Part shown: in pieces, positions 17,337 through 25,173 of the stretch | Layout of the letters: each line of letters opens with the position of its first letter | Position numbering within the stretch: position 1 is the first letter of the stretch | DNA from: JAJFUE01 sp039683515 | GTDB taxonomy: Bacteria; Sumerlaeota; Sumerlaeia; MVZB01 | Length of the DNA stretch: 64,000 nt | Direction of reading: 5' to 3' | Assembly: GCA_039683515.1 (NCBI GenBank) | Contig: JBDKRG010000040.1 | Span: forward strand, 45,290-109,289 | Made by a program: the position numbers and the translations under genes | Notes under the pieces: generated by a model | Databases searched by the model: none | The model's input: only the letters and a program-made list of their open reading frames with translations | Told to the model about the DNA's origin: nothing

Positions 17337-18998
17337 TTAATAGCGGCTGCTGCCCGAACGGTTGTAGGAGGAGCTGCTGCTGCCGTACGACGAGCCGTAG
17401 TTGCTGCTGCGGTTCGAGCTGCCGTAGTTGCCGCTGCTGTTGCGGTTGGAGGAGCGGTTGCTGCTGCTGTTGTTGTAGTTGCTGGTGGAGCGGTTGGTGC
17501 TGCTGTAGGAGGACGTGCTGCGCCGGGTGGTCCCGCCGTTCTGGAACATGTCCTGCAGCATCGTGGAGACCTGCTCCCCGTCGGCGTTGTGCAGCTGGTA
17601 GACGAACACCTTCTGATGGCCCGCCGGGTCCTTGTCCAGGTTCGAGATGACCTGGGCGACCTGCTGCAGGACCGAATCGACGGCGATCACGATGACCGAG
17701 TTGGTGCGCGTGTCGGCGACGGCCGTGACGGTTTTCTGCTGCAGCTGGCGCTGCGTGGAGCCGCCGGCGCCGGCGGTGGACTGGCGCTGCATCCCCTGCA
17801 TGCCGCCGGGGAACCGGCCGCCGCCGAACTGGTTGCGGCTGGTGGCGCCGGCGGTCTGGGCGGTGTCCTTGTACATGTTGGTGATGAGGTCGGTCATCTC
17901 GGTGGCGTCGGCGAACTGAAGCGGGAAGACCTGAATCTGGGTCTGGAGCTCCTCGGTCCTGTCGACCTCGGTAACAATTTCGGCGATCGTCTGGTGCAGC
18001 TCCTCGGGGGCGCTGACGACGACGGCGTTGGTGCGGGTGTCGGCGACGGCGAGGACGCGCGAGGCGGCCTGGCGCGCCTGGCTGTCCTGCTGCTGCTGGC
18101 CCATGCCGCCCATGCCGCCCTGGCCGCCGGGGCCACCCATGCCGCCGCCGAACCGCGCCTGGAACATCGCGGCCATGCCGCCGCGCATGTTGTTGCGGTT
18201 GCCCGAGCTGTTGGAGGTCGTGAACAGGTTGTTGATCATGTTCGTCACTTCGGTGGCGTCGGCGAACTTGAGCATGTAGACCCGGATCGTGGTGATCTCG
18301 GAGATCGAGGTGTCGAGGGCCTTGACGATCTGGGCGATGCGCTGGACGTTGGCCTGGGTGTCGGTCAGCACGATCGAGTTGGAGCTGACGTTGGCCGTCG
18401 CCGTCGCCCAGCTCGGCAGGAGCTGCTGGATGTCGTTGAGCATCGCGGTCGCGTCGGCGTAGCGGACCGGGATGATCTGCGTGATCATCTCGTCGGTCGA
18501 GGGGATCTTCTCGGGATCGTTGCCCTTCTTGACCGGGATGTTGTTGGTGCGGGCGTCGTCGCGCGAGACGATCTTGAGGACGCGGCCGTTGCGGATGGCC
18601 GAATACCCCTTCTCGTTGAGGACGGTGTTGAGCAGCTCGACCGCCTCGGCGCGGTTAAGCGGCTGGTGGCTGACGACGTCGACGCGGCCGTCGACGTTGA
18701 CCGAGCGGACGATGACGAAGCCGCCGGCCTTGCTCATGTAATCGAGGACGGTGTCGAGCGAGGCGCCGCGGAAATTGAAGCTCATCATGCCGTCGCCGGC
18801 CGCGGCCTCGGCGGTGGCCGAGGTTGCGGCGGTCGAGGTCGTCAGGGCCGCGGAATCCGCCACCATGAGCCTGGGCGCGGCAAGCTGCGCGATTTCGACA
18901 TCGGCCGGACTGCGTTTGGTGATCGAGGCCGCCGACGCCAGGGTCGCGGCCGCGCCGAGCGCGACCGCCATCACGGTAATACCCATAAGCCGTTTCAT
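17337..18998 (-). CDS. gspD1: Periplasmic N-domain half of a split GspD
   Basis: 553 residues with a signal peptide (MGITVMAVALGAAATLASA). N0 lies at about 72-145 (FNFRGASLDTVLDYMSKAGG, LLNTVLNEKGYSAI), followed by successive N-type ring domains that repeat the V/I-x-x-L-x-x-A-D-A-T-E/A-M pattern (IIPVRYADATAMLNDI, VYMLKFADATEVTNMI, VFPLQFADATEMTDLI). Gly/Met/Gln-rich inserts interrupt two of them. A last ring domain starts (KVFVYQLHNADGEQVSTML) and stops after its first half, giving way to a long Ser/Asn/Tyr tail. There is no secretin barrel; it follows in the next gene. It overlaps gspC by ATGA. Confidence 0.88.
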   Translation of the reverse strand: MKRLMGITVMAVALGAAATLASAASITKRSPADVEIAQLAAPRLMVADSAALTTSTAATSATAEAAAGDGMMSFNFRGASLDTVLDYMSKAGGFVIVRSVNVDGRVDVVSHQPLNRAEAVELLNTVLNEKGYSAIRNGRVLKIVSRDDARTNNIPVKKGNDPEKIPSTDEMITQIIPVRYADATAMLNDIQQLLPSWATATANVSSNSIVLTDTQANVQRIAQIVKALDTSISEITTIRVYMLKFADATEVTNMINNLFTTSNSSGNRNNMRGGMAAMFQARFGGGMGGPGGQGGMGGMGQQQQDSQARQAASRVLAVADTRTNAVVVSAPEELHQTIAEIVTEVDRTEELQTQIQVFPLQFADATEMTDLITNMYKDTAQTAGATSRNQFGGGRFPGGMQGMQRQSTAGAGGSTQRQLQQKTVTAVADTRTNSVIVIAVDSVLQQVAQVISNLDKDPAGHQKVFVYQLHNADGEQVSTMLQDMFQNGGTTRRSTSSYSSTNRSTSNYNNSSSNRSSNRNSSGNYGSSNRSSNYGSSYGSSSSSYNRSGSSRY

Positions 18999-19594
18999 TG
19001 TCCCATCTCCCTTTTGCGTCGTTCACGCATACGTGCAAGCGTATCCGCGGTGTTTGTGTTCGATGTGTTGCCCTGCTGGACCGAGCTGCCCCGGCCGGTG
19101 CGGTTGCCGGAGCGGCCGGTGCGGAAGCTCGGCCTGGGTGACGAGGGGCGGGCCGGGCTGTCGGCCACGGTCCAGGCCTGGCCCTCCTGCCGGGTGAGGC
19201 GCTTGCCGACCGGCCACTCGACCGTGAGGTCGCCGGCCAGCATCTTGAGCCCCTCGGTGGAGATCGCCGCGACCTTCATGTCGGCGATGGTCTCGCCGAG
19301 CCTGAGCGTGCGGCTGTTGTCGGCGTTCGATCCCTCGGTGAACGCGACGGCCTCGCCGCCTTCGATGATCGTGCCGAGCAGGTCGATCGTGTCGAGGACC
19401 GGCGTGGTCGCGGAGGTGTCCTCGGCGCGCCGGCCGGCCCGGCGGTTCGGATCGAAAATGTTGCGCTGGACGATCAGCTCGAACTTCTCGAACGAGCCCC
19501 CCCCGGCGGGCGCGGCGGCATCGGCCGCGCGGGCCGCCCGGGGCAAGACCGCGCCCGCGATCAACACCATGAGCATCAGGGCGGTCTTAGTCAT
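18995..19594 (-). CDS. gspC: GspC/PilP-like periplasmic coupling protein
   Basis: 199 residues with a signal peptide (LMLMVLIAGAVLPRAARA-AD). The homology-region domain (FELIVQRNIFDPNRR, DTIDLLGTIIEGGEAVAFTE, LRLGETIADMKVAAISTEGL) is the part of GspC that contacts the N0 domain of the secretin. Unlike classic GspC there is no retained N-terminal membrane helix in place of a cleavable signal, and no PDZ domain; the tail is Ser/Arg/Thr-rich. In this respect it resembles PilP. It overlaps gspM by 8 bp and the secretin N-half by ATGA, consistent with a stoichiometric inner-to-outer membrane link. Confidence 0.75.
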   Translation of the reverse strand: MTKTALMLMVLIAGAVLPRAARAADAAAPAGGGSFEKFELIVQRNIFDPNRRAGRRAEDTSATTPVLDTIDLLGTIIEGGEAVAFTEGSNADNSRTLRLGETIADMKVAAISTEGLKMLAGDLTVEWPVGKRLTRQEGQAWTVADSPARPSSPRPSFRTGRSGNRTGRGSSVQQGNTSNTNTADTLARMRERRKREMGQ

Positions 19595-20120
19595 TGCGCC
19601 CTCCCCGCAGGGTCACCCCGGTCAGGAGCATGTTGAGCGACAGGGTGCGTCCGGCGTCGTCGCGCGCCGAGATTTCGACGTCCTGCACGCGCAGGGCGCG
19701 GGGGTCCTGTTCGACGTCATAGAGAAACCGCGCGATCGAGCCGATCGAGCCGGTGGCCAGGACGCGGAAGTCGACGTGCCTGGTCCCGTCCTTTTCGGTG
19801 ACCCACGGCTGCGGCCGCTGCGAGTTGAACGACAGGCCCGACTTGGACCAGTCGTTGAGCGCGGCGTAGATCATCAGCTCGGCCTCGGACTGCTCGGCCG
19901 GCAGGCTGTTCTTGACCATCTCGTCCCAGCGCGCCTCGTAGCCGGCCTTGTGGCTCAGCAGCGCCTCGCCCTTGGCGATCTGGGTTTCCAGCTTCGCGAT
20001 CTGAGCCTCGCGCTGCTTCCAGCCCTCGAGCATCGGCCCGAGCACGATCCGGTCCAGGATCAGCAGGCCAAGGCAGACGGCGACGGTGATCACCAGGAGT
20101 CGGTTGCGGTTATTCGCCAT
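19587..20120 (-). CDS. gspM: GspM/PilO-like T2SS inner-membrane protein
   Basis: 177 residues: one membrane helix (LLVITVAVCLGLLILDRIVL, about 8-27), a coiled coil (WKQREAQIAKLETQIAKGEA) and a ferredoxin-like periplasmic domain (FRVLATGSIGSIARFLYDVE, VQDVEISARDDAGRTLSL). Order and topology match GspM/PilO. It overlaps gspL by 11 bp and gspC by 8 bp. Sequence conservation of GspM is low in general, so position in the operon carries much of the call. Confidence 0.8.
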   Translation of the reverse strand: MANNRNRLLVITVAVCLGLLILDRIVLGPMLEGWKQREAQIAKLETQIAKGEALLSHKAGYEARWDEMVKNSLPAEQSEAELMIYAALNDWSKSGLSFNSQRPQPWVTEKDGTRHVDFRVLATGSIGSIARFLYDVEQDPRALRVQDVEISARDDAGRTLSLNMLLTGVTLRGGRND

Positions 20121-21519
20121 TGGCTCTCTCCCCTTTCCAGACGTAAGTCAGCGTGAACTGCTGCGGCGACTGGCCCTGGACGTCCATGTGGAGCTCCCTG
20201 ACGCCCGAGGACTCCTGGAGCATGTTGGCCATCTCGCGCCACTTCGTGTCGCTCTTCGAGCTGCCCGTGCAGGTGACCTTGGTCTGGTCCTTGATCTGGA
20301 CCATGCGCGCCCAGACGGAGCCGTCGGGCGGGAACGCCTGCGTCAGGCCGTTGAGGATCGTCAGGCTCGGGGCCGAGTCGTCGAACCACGGCCGGTAGCG
20401 GCGGATCTGCTCCTGAAGCCCCTCGATCCGCTTGACATCGGGCTCGATCTCCTTCCATTGGCTGGTCAGCGACGCGAGCCGGTAATGCTGGTAGCCAAGC
20501 GTCAACCCGCCGACGCCGACAATGAGCAGCGCGAGCGAGGCGCCCCAGACCATCCCGCGCGCCGAGAACCGGCGCAGGACCGTCTTCCATTGCTGCTCGC
20601 GCGGCGGGAGGAACTCGTAGACGGTCCCCTGGCCGGTGAGCGCGCGCGCCGCGACGCTTGCCGCCAGCGCCACGCCCGCCGCCGAATGCTGGAGCGTGAC
20701 CGGCGCGACGGCCGGCGGCTCGACGTGCCGGATCGTGAGGCCGAGCCGCGAAACCGCGGGATTGAGTTCCTCCGCCATCTCCGAGGCCTCGTGCGCCCCG
20801 CCGACGACGAGCAGCTCCTTCATCCCGGCGCGGGCCGCGGCGGGCAACTGGCCGAGCGTGATCCGGATGTGGCGCGCGATCGCCTCGGTGTCGAACGCCG
20901 CTTCCTGGTCCTCGTCGCCCGACTCGTAGACCGTGCGCAGCGCGGCGACGCCGTCGACCCACGCGAAGAGCTCGGCGCCGCGCTCGCCGAGGAGGAGCGC
21001 CAGCCGGCGCCCGGCGTCGGCCGAGCCGAGCATCGAAGTCACGCCGGTGGTGATGCCGACCGGGCGGAGCTTCGCGGCGCGCACGACGCGCTCGAGGGCG
21101 TCGACGCGCGTGCGCGGGATCGCCAGCACGGTCGCGTTCTTCGCATTCGCCCCGCCCCAGCGCCCGACGCTCAGGACGAGGTCCTCGACGGCGAACGGGA
21201 GCTCGCGCTCGGCCTGGAGCTCGATGAAGCTGCGCTGGTCGTCCTCGCCGACGTCGGGCAGGACGACCTGCAGCGGGAACGTCCACGACGCCGGCACGGC
21301 GATCATGCAGTTGTGGGCGCGCAGGCCGGCCTCGTCGAGGCGGTTGCGGATTTCCTGGCCGGCCAGCTCCGGGCTGGCCGACAGCGGATCGAGCGTCAGC
21401 TCGGTCCTCAGGGATTTGCCCGCCTCGAGCCGGCGGCCGTGCCGGCGCACCACGCACGCGCACAGCACCCGCCCCTCCAGCGCAATCCCCAGCATGGGTC
21501 CATTCCAGGCCTTGCTCAT
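20110..21519 (-). CDS. gspL: GspL, actin-like cytoplasmic domain plus membrane-anchored PilN-like part
   Basis: 469 residues from ATG 21519, which overlaps the gspK stop as ATGA. The cytoplasmic actin-like (PilM/GspL) domain covers about 1-320 (LGIALEGRVLCACVVRRHGR, NCMIAVPASWTFPLQVVLP, FIELQAERELPFAVEDLVLS). A membrane helix (MVWGASLALLIVGVGGLTLG, about 345-364) precedes a coiled coil and a ferredoxin-like periplasmic domain (LNGLTQAFPPDGSVWARMVQ). GspL binds the GspE ATPase and passes force to GspM and the pseudopilus. The PilM-like N-terminus and PilN-like C-terminus make it close to the type IV pilus PilM-PilN arrangement. Confidence 0.85.
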   Translation of the reverse strand: MSKAWNGPMLGIALEGRVLCACVVRRHGRRLEAGKSLRTELTLDPLSASPELAGQEIRNRLDEAGLRAHNCMIAVPASWTFPLQVVLPDVGEDDQRSFIELQAERELPFAVEDLVLSVGRWGGANAKNATVLAIPRTRVDALERVVRAAKLRPVGITTGVTSMLGSADAGRRLALLLGERGAELFAWVDGVAALRTVYESGDEDQEAAFDTEAIARHIRITLGQLPAAARAGMKELLVVGGAHEASEMAEELNPAVSRLGLTIRHVEPPAVAPVTLQHSAAGVALAASVAARALTGQGTVYEFLPPREQQWKTVLRRFSARGMVWGASLALLIVGVGGLTLGYQHYRLASLTSQWKEIEPDVKRIEGLQEQIRRYRPWFDDSAPSLTILNGLTQAFPPDGSVWARMVQIKDQTKVTCTGSSKSDTKWREMANMLQESSGVRELHMDVQGQSPQQFTLTYVWKGERANGE

Positions 21520-22931
21520 AACCTCTCCGTCCCTTCCGTATTCCTCGCCGCCTCGACGACGCCGCCGAGCGGCCAGCCGAGCCGCGTGCGGTCGCGGTGA
21601 TAACGCACGCGCGGCGTCGAGCCGCCGGCATCGATGATGAAAAGATCGCGCCGGTAGCCGCGCCCGTTGGGGCCGACCGCCGCGATATCCGCCGAAAACT
21701 GATGGGCCTTGTTTGTGAGGGCCGCGCCGTACTCGGCGATGACGCTCGGGTCGACCGCGTCGAGGACCCAGCCCATCTTGGCCTGGTCGTCGATCGAGCG
21801 GCCGGCGCGCGCGGCGACGATCTGCTCGCCGACGGCGGTGTCGCCGCCCAGGACCGCCGACAGGACCGCCGCCGGCGCGGTGTTGATGTTGACCGGGCCG
21901 CCCGACTCCTCGGCGGGGGGGAAACTGAGGCTGACGCCGTTCTCGATCAGCGAGTCCAGCTCGCTCGACGTCATCCCGCCGACGGCGGCCAACTGCAGCA
22001 GGTTGTGGACGTCGCCGAGCTGGCCCGAGGCGCTCTGCGCGATCGCCTGGGCGCGGTCCGAGCCGAGGGCCGACTCGAGCGCGCTCGAAACGGCGCTGCT
22101 CGACAACGTGCCGGCCGTCGTGTCGGTCGTCGAGGCGTCCGTGTAGACGGTCACGTACTCGAGGATGCCGGGGTCGAGCTTGCCGTCGGCGTTGTCGGGC
22201 GGGTAGCTCTCGTCGCCGTCGTTTTCGTTGGCGTCGAGGACGCCGTTGAAGTTGGCGTCCTCGCCGCGCAGGATTTCCCACGTCGCGCCGTTGACCAGGC
22301 GCAGTTCCTCGACCGTCTCGAACCTGGCGTTCTTGCACAGGTACGGGACCTTGAGGAGCATGTAGACTTCGTCCTCGGCGCCGTTGTCGCTCAGGTCGCT
22401 GTCCGAATCGCGCCAGTCGACGATCGCGCCGGCCATCTCGGCCGTCATCCCGGGCAGGGTCTGGAGCATGTCGAACGTCGCGGTGTTGAGGTTGAGCTTG
22501 GACGACTCGTCGACGAGGTTGAAGACCGGGTTGCCGCCGGTTCCGGCCGTGTTCGTGTTCTTGTTGAACGACGAGTTGAGCGAGAACTTGCCCGACGCCT
22601 GCGCGCCGCCCGCGAGGTCGCTGCGGCCGATGACCCAGTATTTGGCCTCGCCGACGGCGACGGCCTCGAACCTGAAGTCGGCGGGGTCGGGGATCTCGCC
22701 GGAGGTCAGGTTGTTCTTGACCGCGTAAAGGATGTAATTCTTCGCGCCGTCGACGGCGGCGGCGGCCGCGCGCTCGGCGTTGGCGTTCTCGGCGGCGCGG
22801 TATTCGAGCCGCATCGCGTCGCCGAAATAAATCGCCATCACGATCAGGCCGAAGCAGACCCACAGCACGATCACGAACAGCACGCCGCGCCGGCTGGATG
22901 AGGGGGAAGCGATATGGCGGCCACGGGTCAT
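21516..22931 (-). CDS. gspK: GspK, tip minor pseudopilin with EF-hand-like loop
   Basis: 471 residues from ATG 22931, overlapping the gspJ stop as ATGA. It has a prepilin-like N-terminus with hydrophobic helix (RRGVLFVIVLWVCFGLIVMA). The GspK alpha-domain with helix-hairpin-helix signs follows (LNLNTATFDMLQTLPGMTAE, later VNINTAPAAVLSAVLGG). Between them is a calcium-loop-like sequence, DANFNGVLDANE, followed by another acidic stretch. The G before the hydrophobic part lies in SSRRG-V. GspK sits at the pseudopilus tip with GspI and GspJ. It is larger than most family members because of the acidic insert. Confidence 0.88.
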   Translation of the reverse strand: MTRGRHIASPSSSRRGVLFVIVLWVCFGLIVMAIYFGDAMRLEYRAAENANAERAAAAAVDGAKNYILYAVKNNLTSGEIPDPADFRFEAVAVGEAKYWVIGRSDLAGGAQASGKFSLNSSFNKNTNTAGTGGNPVFNLVDESSKLNLNTATFDMLQTLPGMTAEMAGAIVDWRDSDSDLSDNGAEDEVYMLLKVPYLCKNARFETVEELRLVNGATWEILRGEDANFNGVLDANENDGDESYPPDNADGKLDPGILEYVTVYTDASTTDTTAGTLSSSAVSSALESALGSDRAQAIAQSASGQLGDVHNLLQLAAVGGMTSSELDSLIENGVSLSFPPAEESGGPVNINTAPAAVLSAVLGGDTAVGEQIVAARAGRSIDDQAKMGWVLDAVDPSVIAEYGAALTNKAHQFSADIAAVGPNGRGYRRDLFIIDAGGSTPRVRYHRDRTRLGWPLGGVVEAARNTEGTERL

Positions 22932-23662
22932 GATCCGCCTCCCGTGCGCGTCGTCGAGCCGCTCGAGCCGGACTGGCCCGAGGTTTCCGTGGAGGACGCG
23001 CTCGTGGAATCGGTCGTGTTGTCGCAGACCGTGCGGCAGACCATCTCGATCGGCCGCCGCGCCGGCTGCTTGCCGATCTCGGCGAACTCGATGCGCACGC
23101 GGATCGACGTCGGGATCTTGTTTTCCATCGCCTCGGAGTCCCAGCTGTCCTGCCAGAACTCGCCGTCCCAGTACTGGAACTCGAGCGAGCCGACGTTGTG
23201 AAGGAGGCGCTGCGGCTCGTCCTCGACGAGCGTCTCGGCGAGCAGGTTGCGGGTCAGCGTGCGCGCCAGGTCCATGCCGTTGCCGATGTTGCCGTCCTCG
23301 GGATCGATGAGGCCGTAGTTGACCAGGGCGAGGTCGGCCCACGGCTCCTCGTCGTTGAGCCGGCCGACGGCCGCGCCGAACTCGAGGCTGTCGCGCCGGG
23401 CGCCGCCGTCCTGCTGAGACTGGCCGTAGAACTGCCGGGCGAGCGTGTTGGAATCGACGCTGCCGGGGGCGACCGCCGCGGTCAGGTCGGTGCGGATCAC
23501 GCGCACGACCTCGTCGACCGGGACGCTCGTCTGGATGTCGCCCCACACGCGCTCGCGCATCCGGATCGCGCCGTGGTAGACGCCGTAGAGCGCCGAGAGC
23601 ATGACGGCCATGATGACCGACGCCACGAGCAGTTCAACGAGGGTGAATCCGCGCCGCTTCAT
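22928..23662 (-). CDS. gspJ: GspJ minor pseudopilin
   Basis: 244 residues from ATG 23662 (MKRRGFTLVELLVASVIMAV), with a type III signal cleaved after Gly and Glu at +5. The rest has the GspJ-like features LYGVYHGAIRMRERVWGDIQ and LLHNVGSLEFQYWDGEFW. The C-terminal 30 residues are Ser/Thr/Gly-rich. ATGA overlaps with gspI in front and gspK behind indicate coupled expression. It forms the tip complex with GspI and GspK. Confidence 0.88.
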   Translation of the reverse strand: MKRRGFTLVELLVASVIMAVMLSALYGVYHGAIRMRERVWGDIQTSVPVDEVVRVIRTDLTAAVAPGSVDSNTLARQFYGQSQQDGGARRDSLEFGAAVGRLNDEEPWADLALVNYGLIDPEDGNIGNGMDLARTLTRNLLAETLVEDEPQRLLHNVGSLEFQYWDGEFWQDSWDSEAMENKIPTSIRVRIEFAEIGKQPARRPIEMVCRTVCDNTTDSTSASSTETSGQSGSSGSTTRTGGGS

Positions 23663-24150
23663 GATCCCGACCTCGTCGAGCCGAGCGAAAAGCCGGTCGA
23701 GCCGAAGCCCGAGCTCGAGCCCGAGCCGGAGCTTCCGGTGCCGGTTTCCGTCGTCCCCGAATCGGTCGACGCGTCCTCGGTCTCGGTGATCGTCGTGAGC
23801 GCGACGCCGTAGTCGCGGCCGAGGAGGTTGAACGTGACCTCGGCGGTGACCTCGCTGAGGCCGGTCTCGGTCCAGTCGACGCTGGTCAGATGCCACCTGT
23901 AGCCGGGCCAGTCCTCGCCGAACTCCTGGTTCTGGTCGCCGTCGCGCCACGTGCCGGTGGCGACCGCCTCGTCGAGGATCATCTGGGCGAGCCGGCCGGC
24001 CTCGCGCTTGCGGTCGGCGACGACGCCGACGCGGTGCGAAAGCGAGATCCCCTCGATCGCGACGGGCAGGACGATCGCCATGAACAGCATCCCCGCCAGC
24101 ACCTCGACAAAGGTGAAACCACGTTGAGTGCGTCTGATCCCGCTTGCCAT
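23659..24150 (-). CDS. gspI: GspI minor pseudopilin
   Basis: 163 residues: prepilin signal RTQRGFTFVEVLAGMLFMAI with Glu at +5, then LSHRVGVVADRKREAGRLAQ, which fits the GspI helix and its following strand. The last 35 residues are a Thr/Ser/Gly low-complexity tail. It lies between gspH and gspJ, the expected place. The 59 bp before its start carry a hexamer repeat (24168-24195) and no clear ribosome site. Confidence 0.82.
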   Translation of the reverse strand: MASGIRRTQRGFTFVEVLAGMLFMAIVLPVAIEGISLSHRVGVVADRKREAGRLAQMILDEAVATGTWRDGDQNQEFGEDWPGYRWHLTSVDWTETGLSEVTAEVTFNLLGRDYGVALTTITETEDASTDSGTTETGTGSSGSGSSSGFGSTGFSLGSTRSGS

Positions 24151-24167
24151 GACGTTCTATTGCGTCC

Positions 24168-24195
24168 TCGTGCTCGTGCTCGTAATCGTAATCGA
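24168..24195. repeat. 28-bp (CGATTA)2(CGAGCA)2 repeat, copy A
   Basis: Identical over 28 bp to the reverse complement of 47085-47112. It sits between gspH and gspI. A degenerate copy is near 9945-9967. Confidence 0.85.
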
Positions 24196-24209
24196 GAATC
24201 GAAATCCCA

Positions 24210-24728
24210 TTACGATGCTCTCTTCAACGGCTTGTTCGCCTCTTCCTCGATCTCCCCAAGGTCGTAGCCGAACCCGTCGGCGCGGCGGAACAGGTCGAGC
24301 CCCTGGCCCGATTCCTCGCGCACGCCGATCATCTCCGGCGATTCCTCGTCAAGGGTGCCGTCGGGCCAGTAGCGGATGACGACGCGCCCCTGGTCGTCGA
24401 GCGGGGCGTCGGTCTCGAAGCGCAGCTTCTCGCCGAGCTGCCACTCGATCGGCTGTTCGTTCGCCTGGCCGGCGGACGCGGTCGCGGTCAGGCCGTACCG
24501 GCCGGTCTGGGGGTCGAACCAGACCTCGGCCAGCACGGAGCGCTCGATGGCGACGTTGCGCCCGTAGCGGACGAGGGCGTAGACGCGGCGGCTCTCCTCG
24601 ACCATGTTGCGCCCCGCGAAGAAGCGGCCCAGCGACGGGGAGGCGACGGCAAGGATCGTCGCCAGCAGACCCATCACCAGGATCAGCTCGATCAGCGTGA
24701 GGCCGGCCGTGGAGCGCGCGCGCGTCAT
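24210..24728 (-). CDS. gspH: GspH minor pseudopilin
   Basis: 172 residues: prepilin signal ARSTAGLTLIELILVMGLLA with Glu at +5, followed by LGRFFAGRNMVEESRRVYAL and VRYGRNVAIERSVLAEVWFD, the conserved block of GspH/FimT-type minor pilins. The start abuts the gspG stop without a gap (TAA then ATG). Ends 59 bp before gspI. Confidence 0.85.
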   Translation of the reverse strand: MTRARSTAGLTLIELILVMGLLATILAVASPSLGRFFAGRNMVEESRRVYALVRYGRNVAIERSVLAEVWFDPQTGRYGLTATASAGQANEQPIEWQLGEKLRFETDAPLDDQGRVVIRYWPDGTLDEESPEMIGVREESGQGLDLFRRADGFGYDLGEIEEEANKPLKRAS

Positions 24729-25157
24729 TTATTCCATGATGCCCTTTTCGTTGACGTCGTTGCCGCCGCCGGCGCGGCCGTCGGCGCCCATCGAATACAG
24801 GTCGTAGCCGTTGGCGTTGATCTTGCCCGGGTATTCATACACGTAGGCATTGCCCCACGGATCGACCGGGAGGCTCTTCAGATACGGGCCGCGCCAGTTC
24901 TTGGCGTCGCGGGGCTGCGTCATGAGCGGATCCAGGCCGTCGGACGTCGAGGGGTAGTAGCCGTTGTCGACCTCGAACTGGTCGATCGCCGAGCCGATGA
25001 TGGAAACCTCCGTCCGCGCCGCCGTCTCGCGGGCCTGCTCGGAGCGTCCCGCGAACTTGGGGATGACGATCGCCGCGAGCGTGCCGAGGATGACGAGGAC
25101 CAGGAGCAGCTCAACCAGGGTGAAGCCGCGCCGCCGTGAACTTGAAATACGCAACAT
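24729..25157 (-). CDS. gspG: GspG major pseudopilin
   Basis: 142 residues. The prepilin N-terminus SSRRRGFTLVELLLVLVILG (cleavage after Gly, Glu at +5) leads into the GspG signature: YPSTSDGLDPLMTQPRDAKN, WRGPYLKSLPVDPWGNAYVY, and DLYSMGADGRAGG near the end, which forms the calcium-binding loop in known GspG. It builds the pseudopilus that pushes substrates through the secretin. It lies 16 bp after gspF. Confidence 0.95.
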   Translation of the reverse strand: MLRISSSRRRGFTLVELLLVLVILGTLAAIVIPKFAGRSEQARETAARTEVSIIGSAIDQFEVDNGYYPSTSDGLDPLMTQPRDAKNWRGPYLKSLPVDPWGNAYVYEYPGKINANGYDLYSMGADGRAGGGNDVNEKGIME

Positions 25158-25173
25158 CGTGTTCTCCTTATCG

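Noticed and set aside
16032..20156. A 1374-codon open frame on the plus strand across the secretin, gspC and gspM genes
   Set aside because: It is antisense to recognised, overlapping T2SS genes. Its protein is an Arg/Asp/Val-rich shadow typical of high-GC DNA, with no domain.
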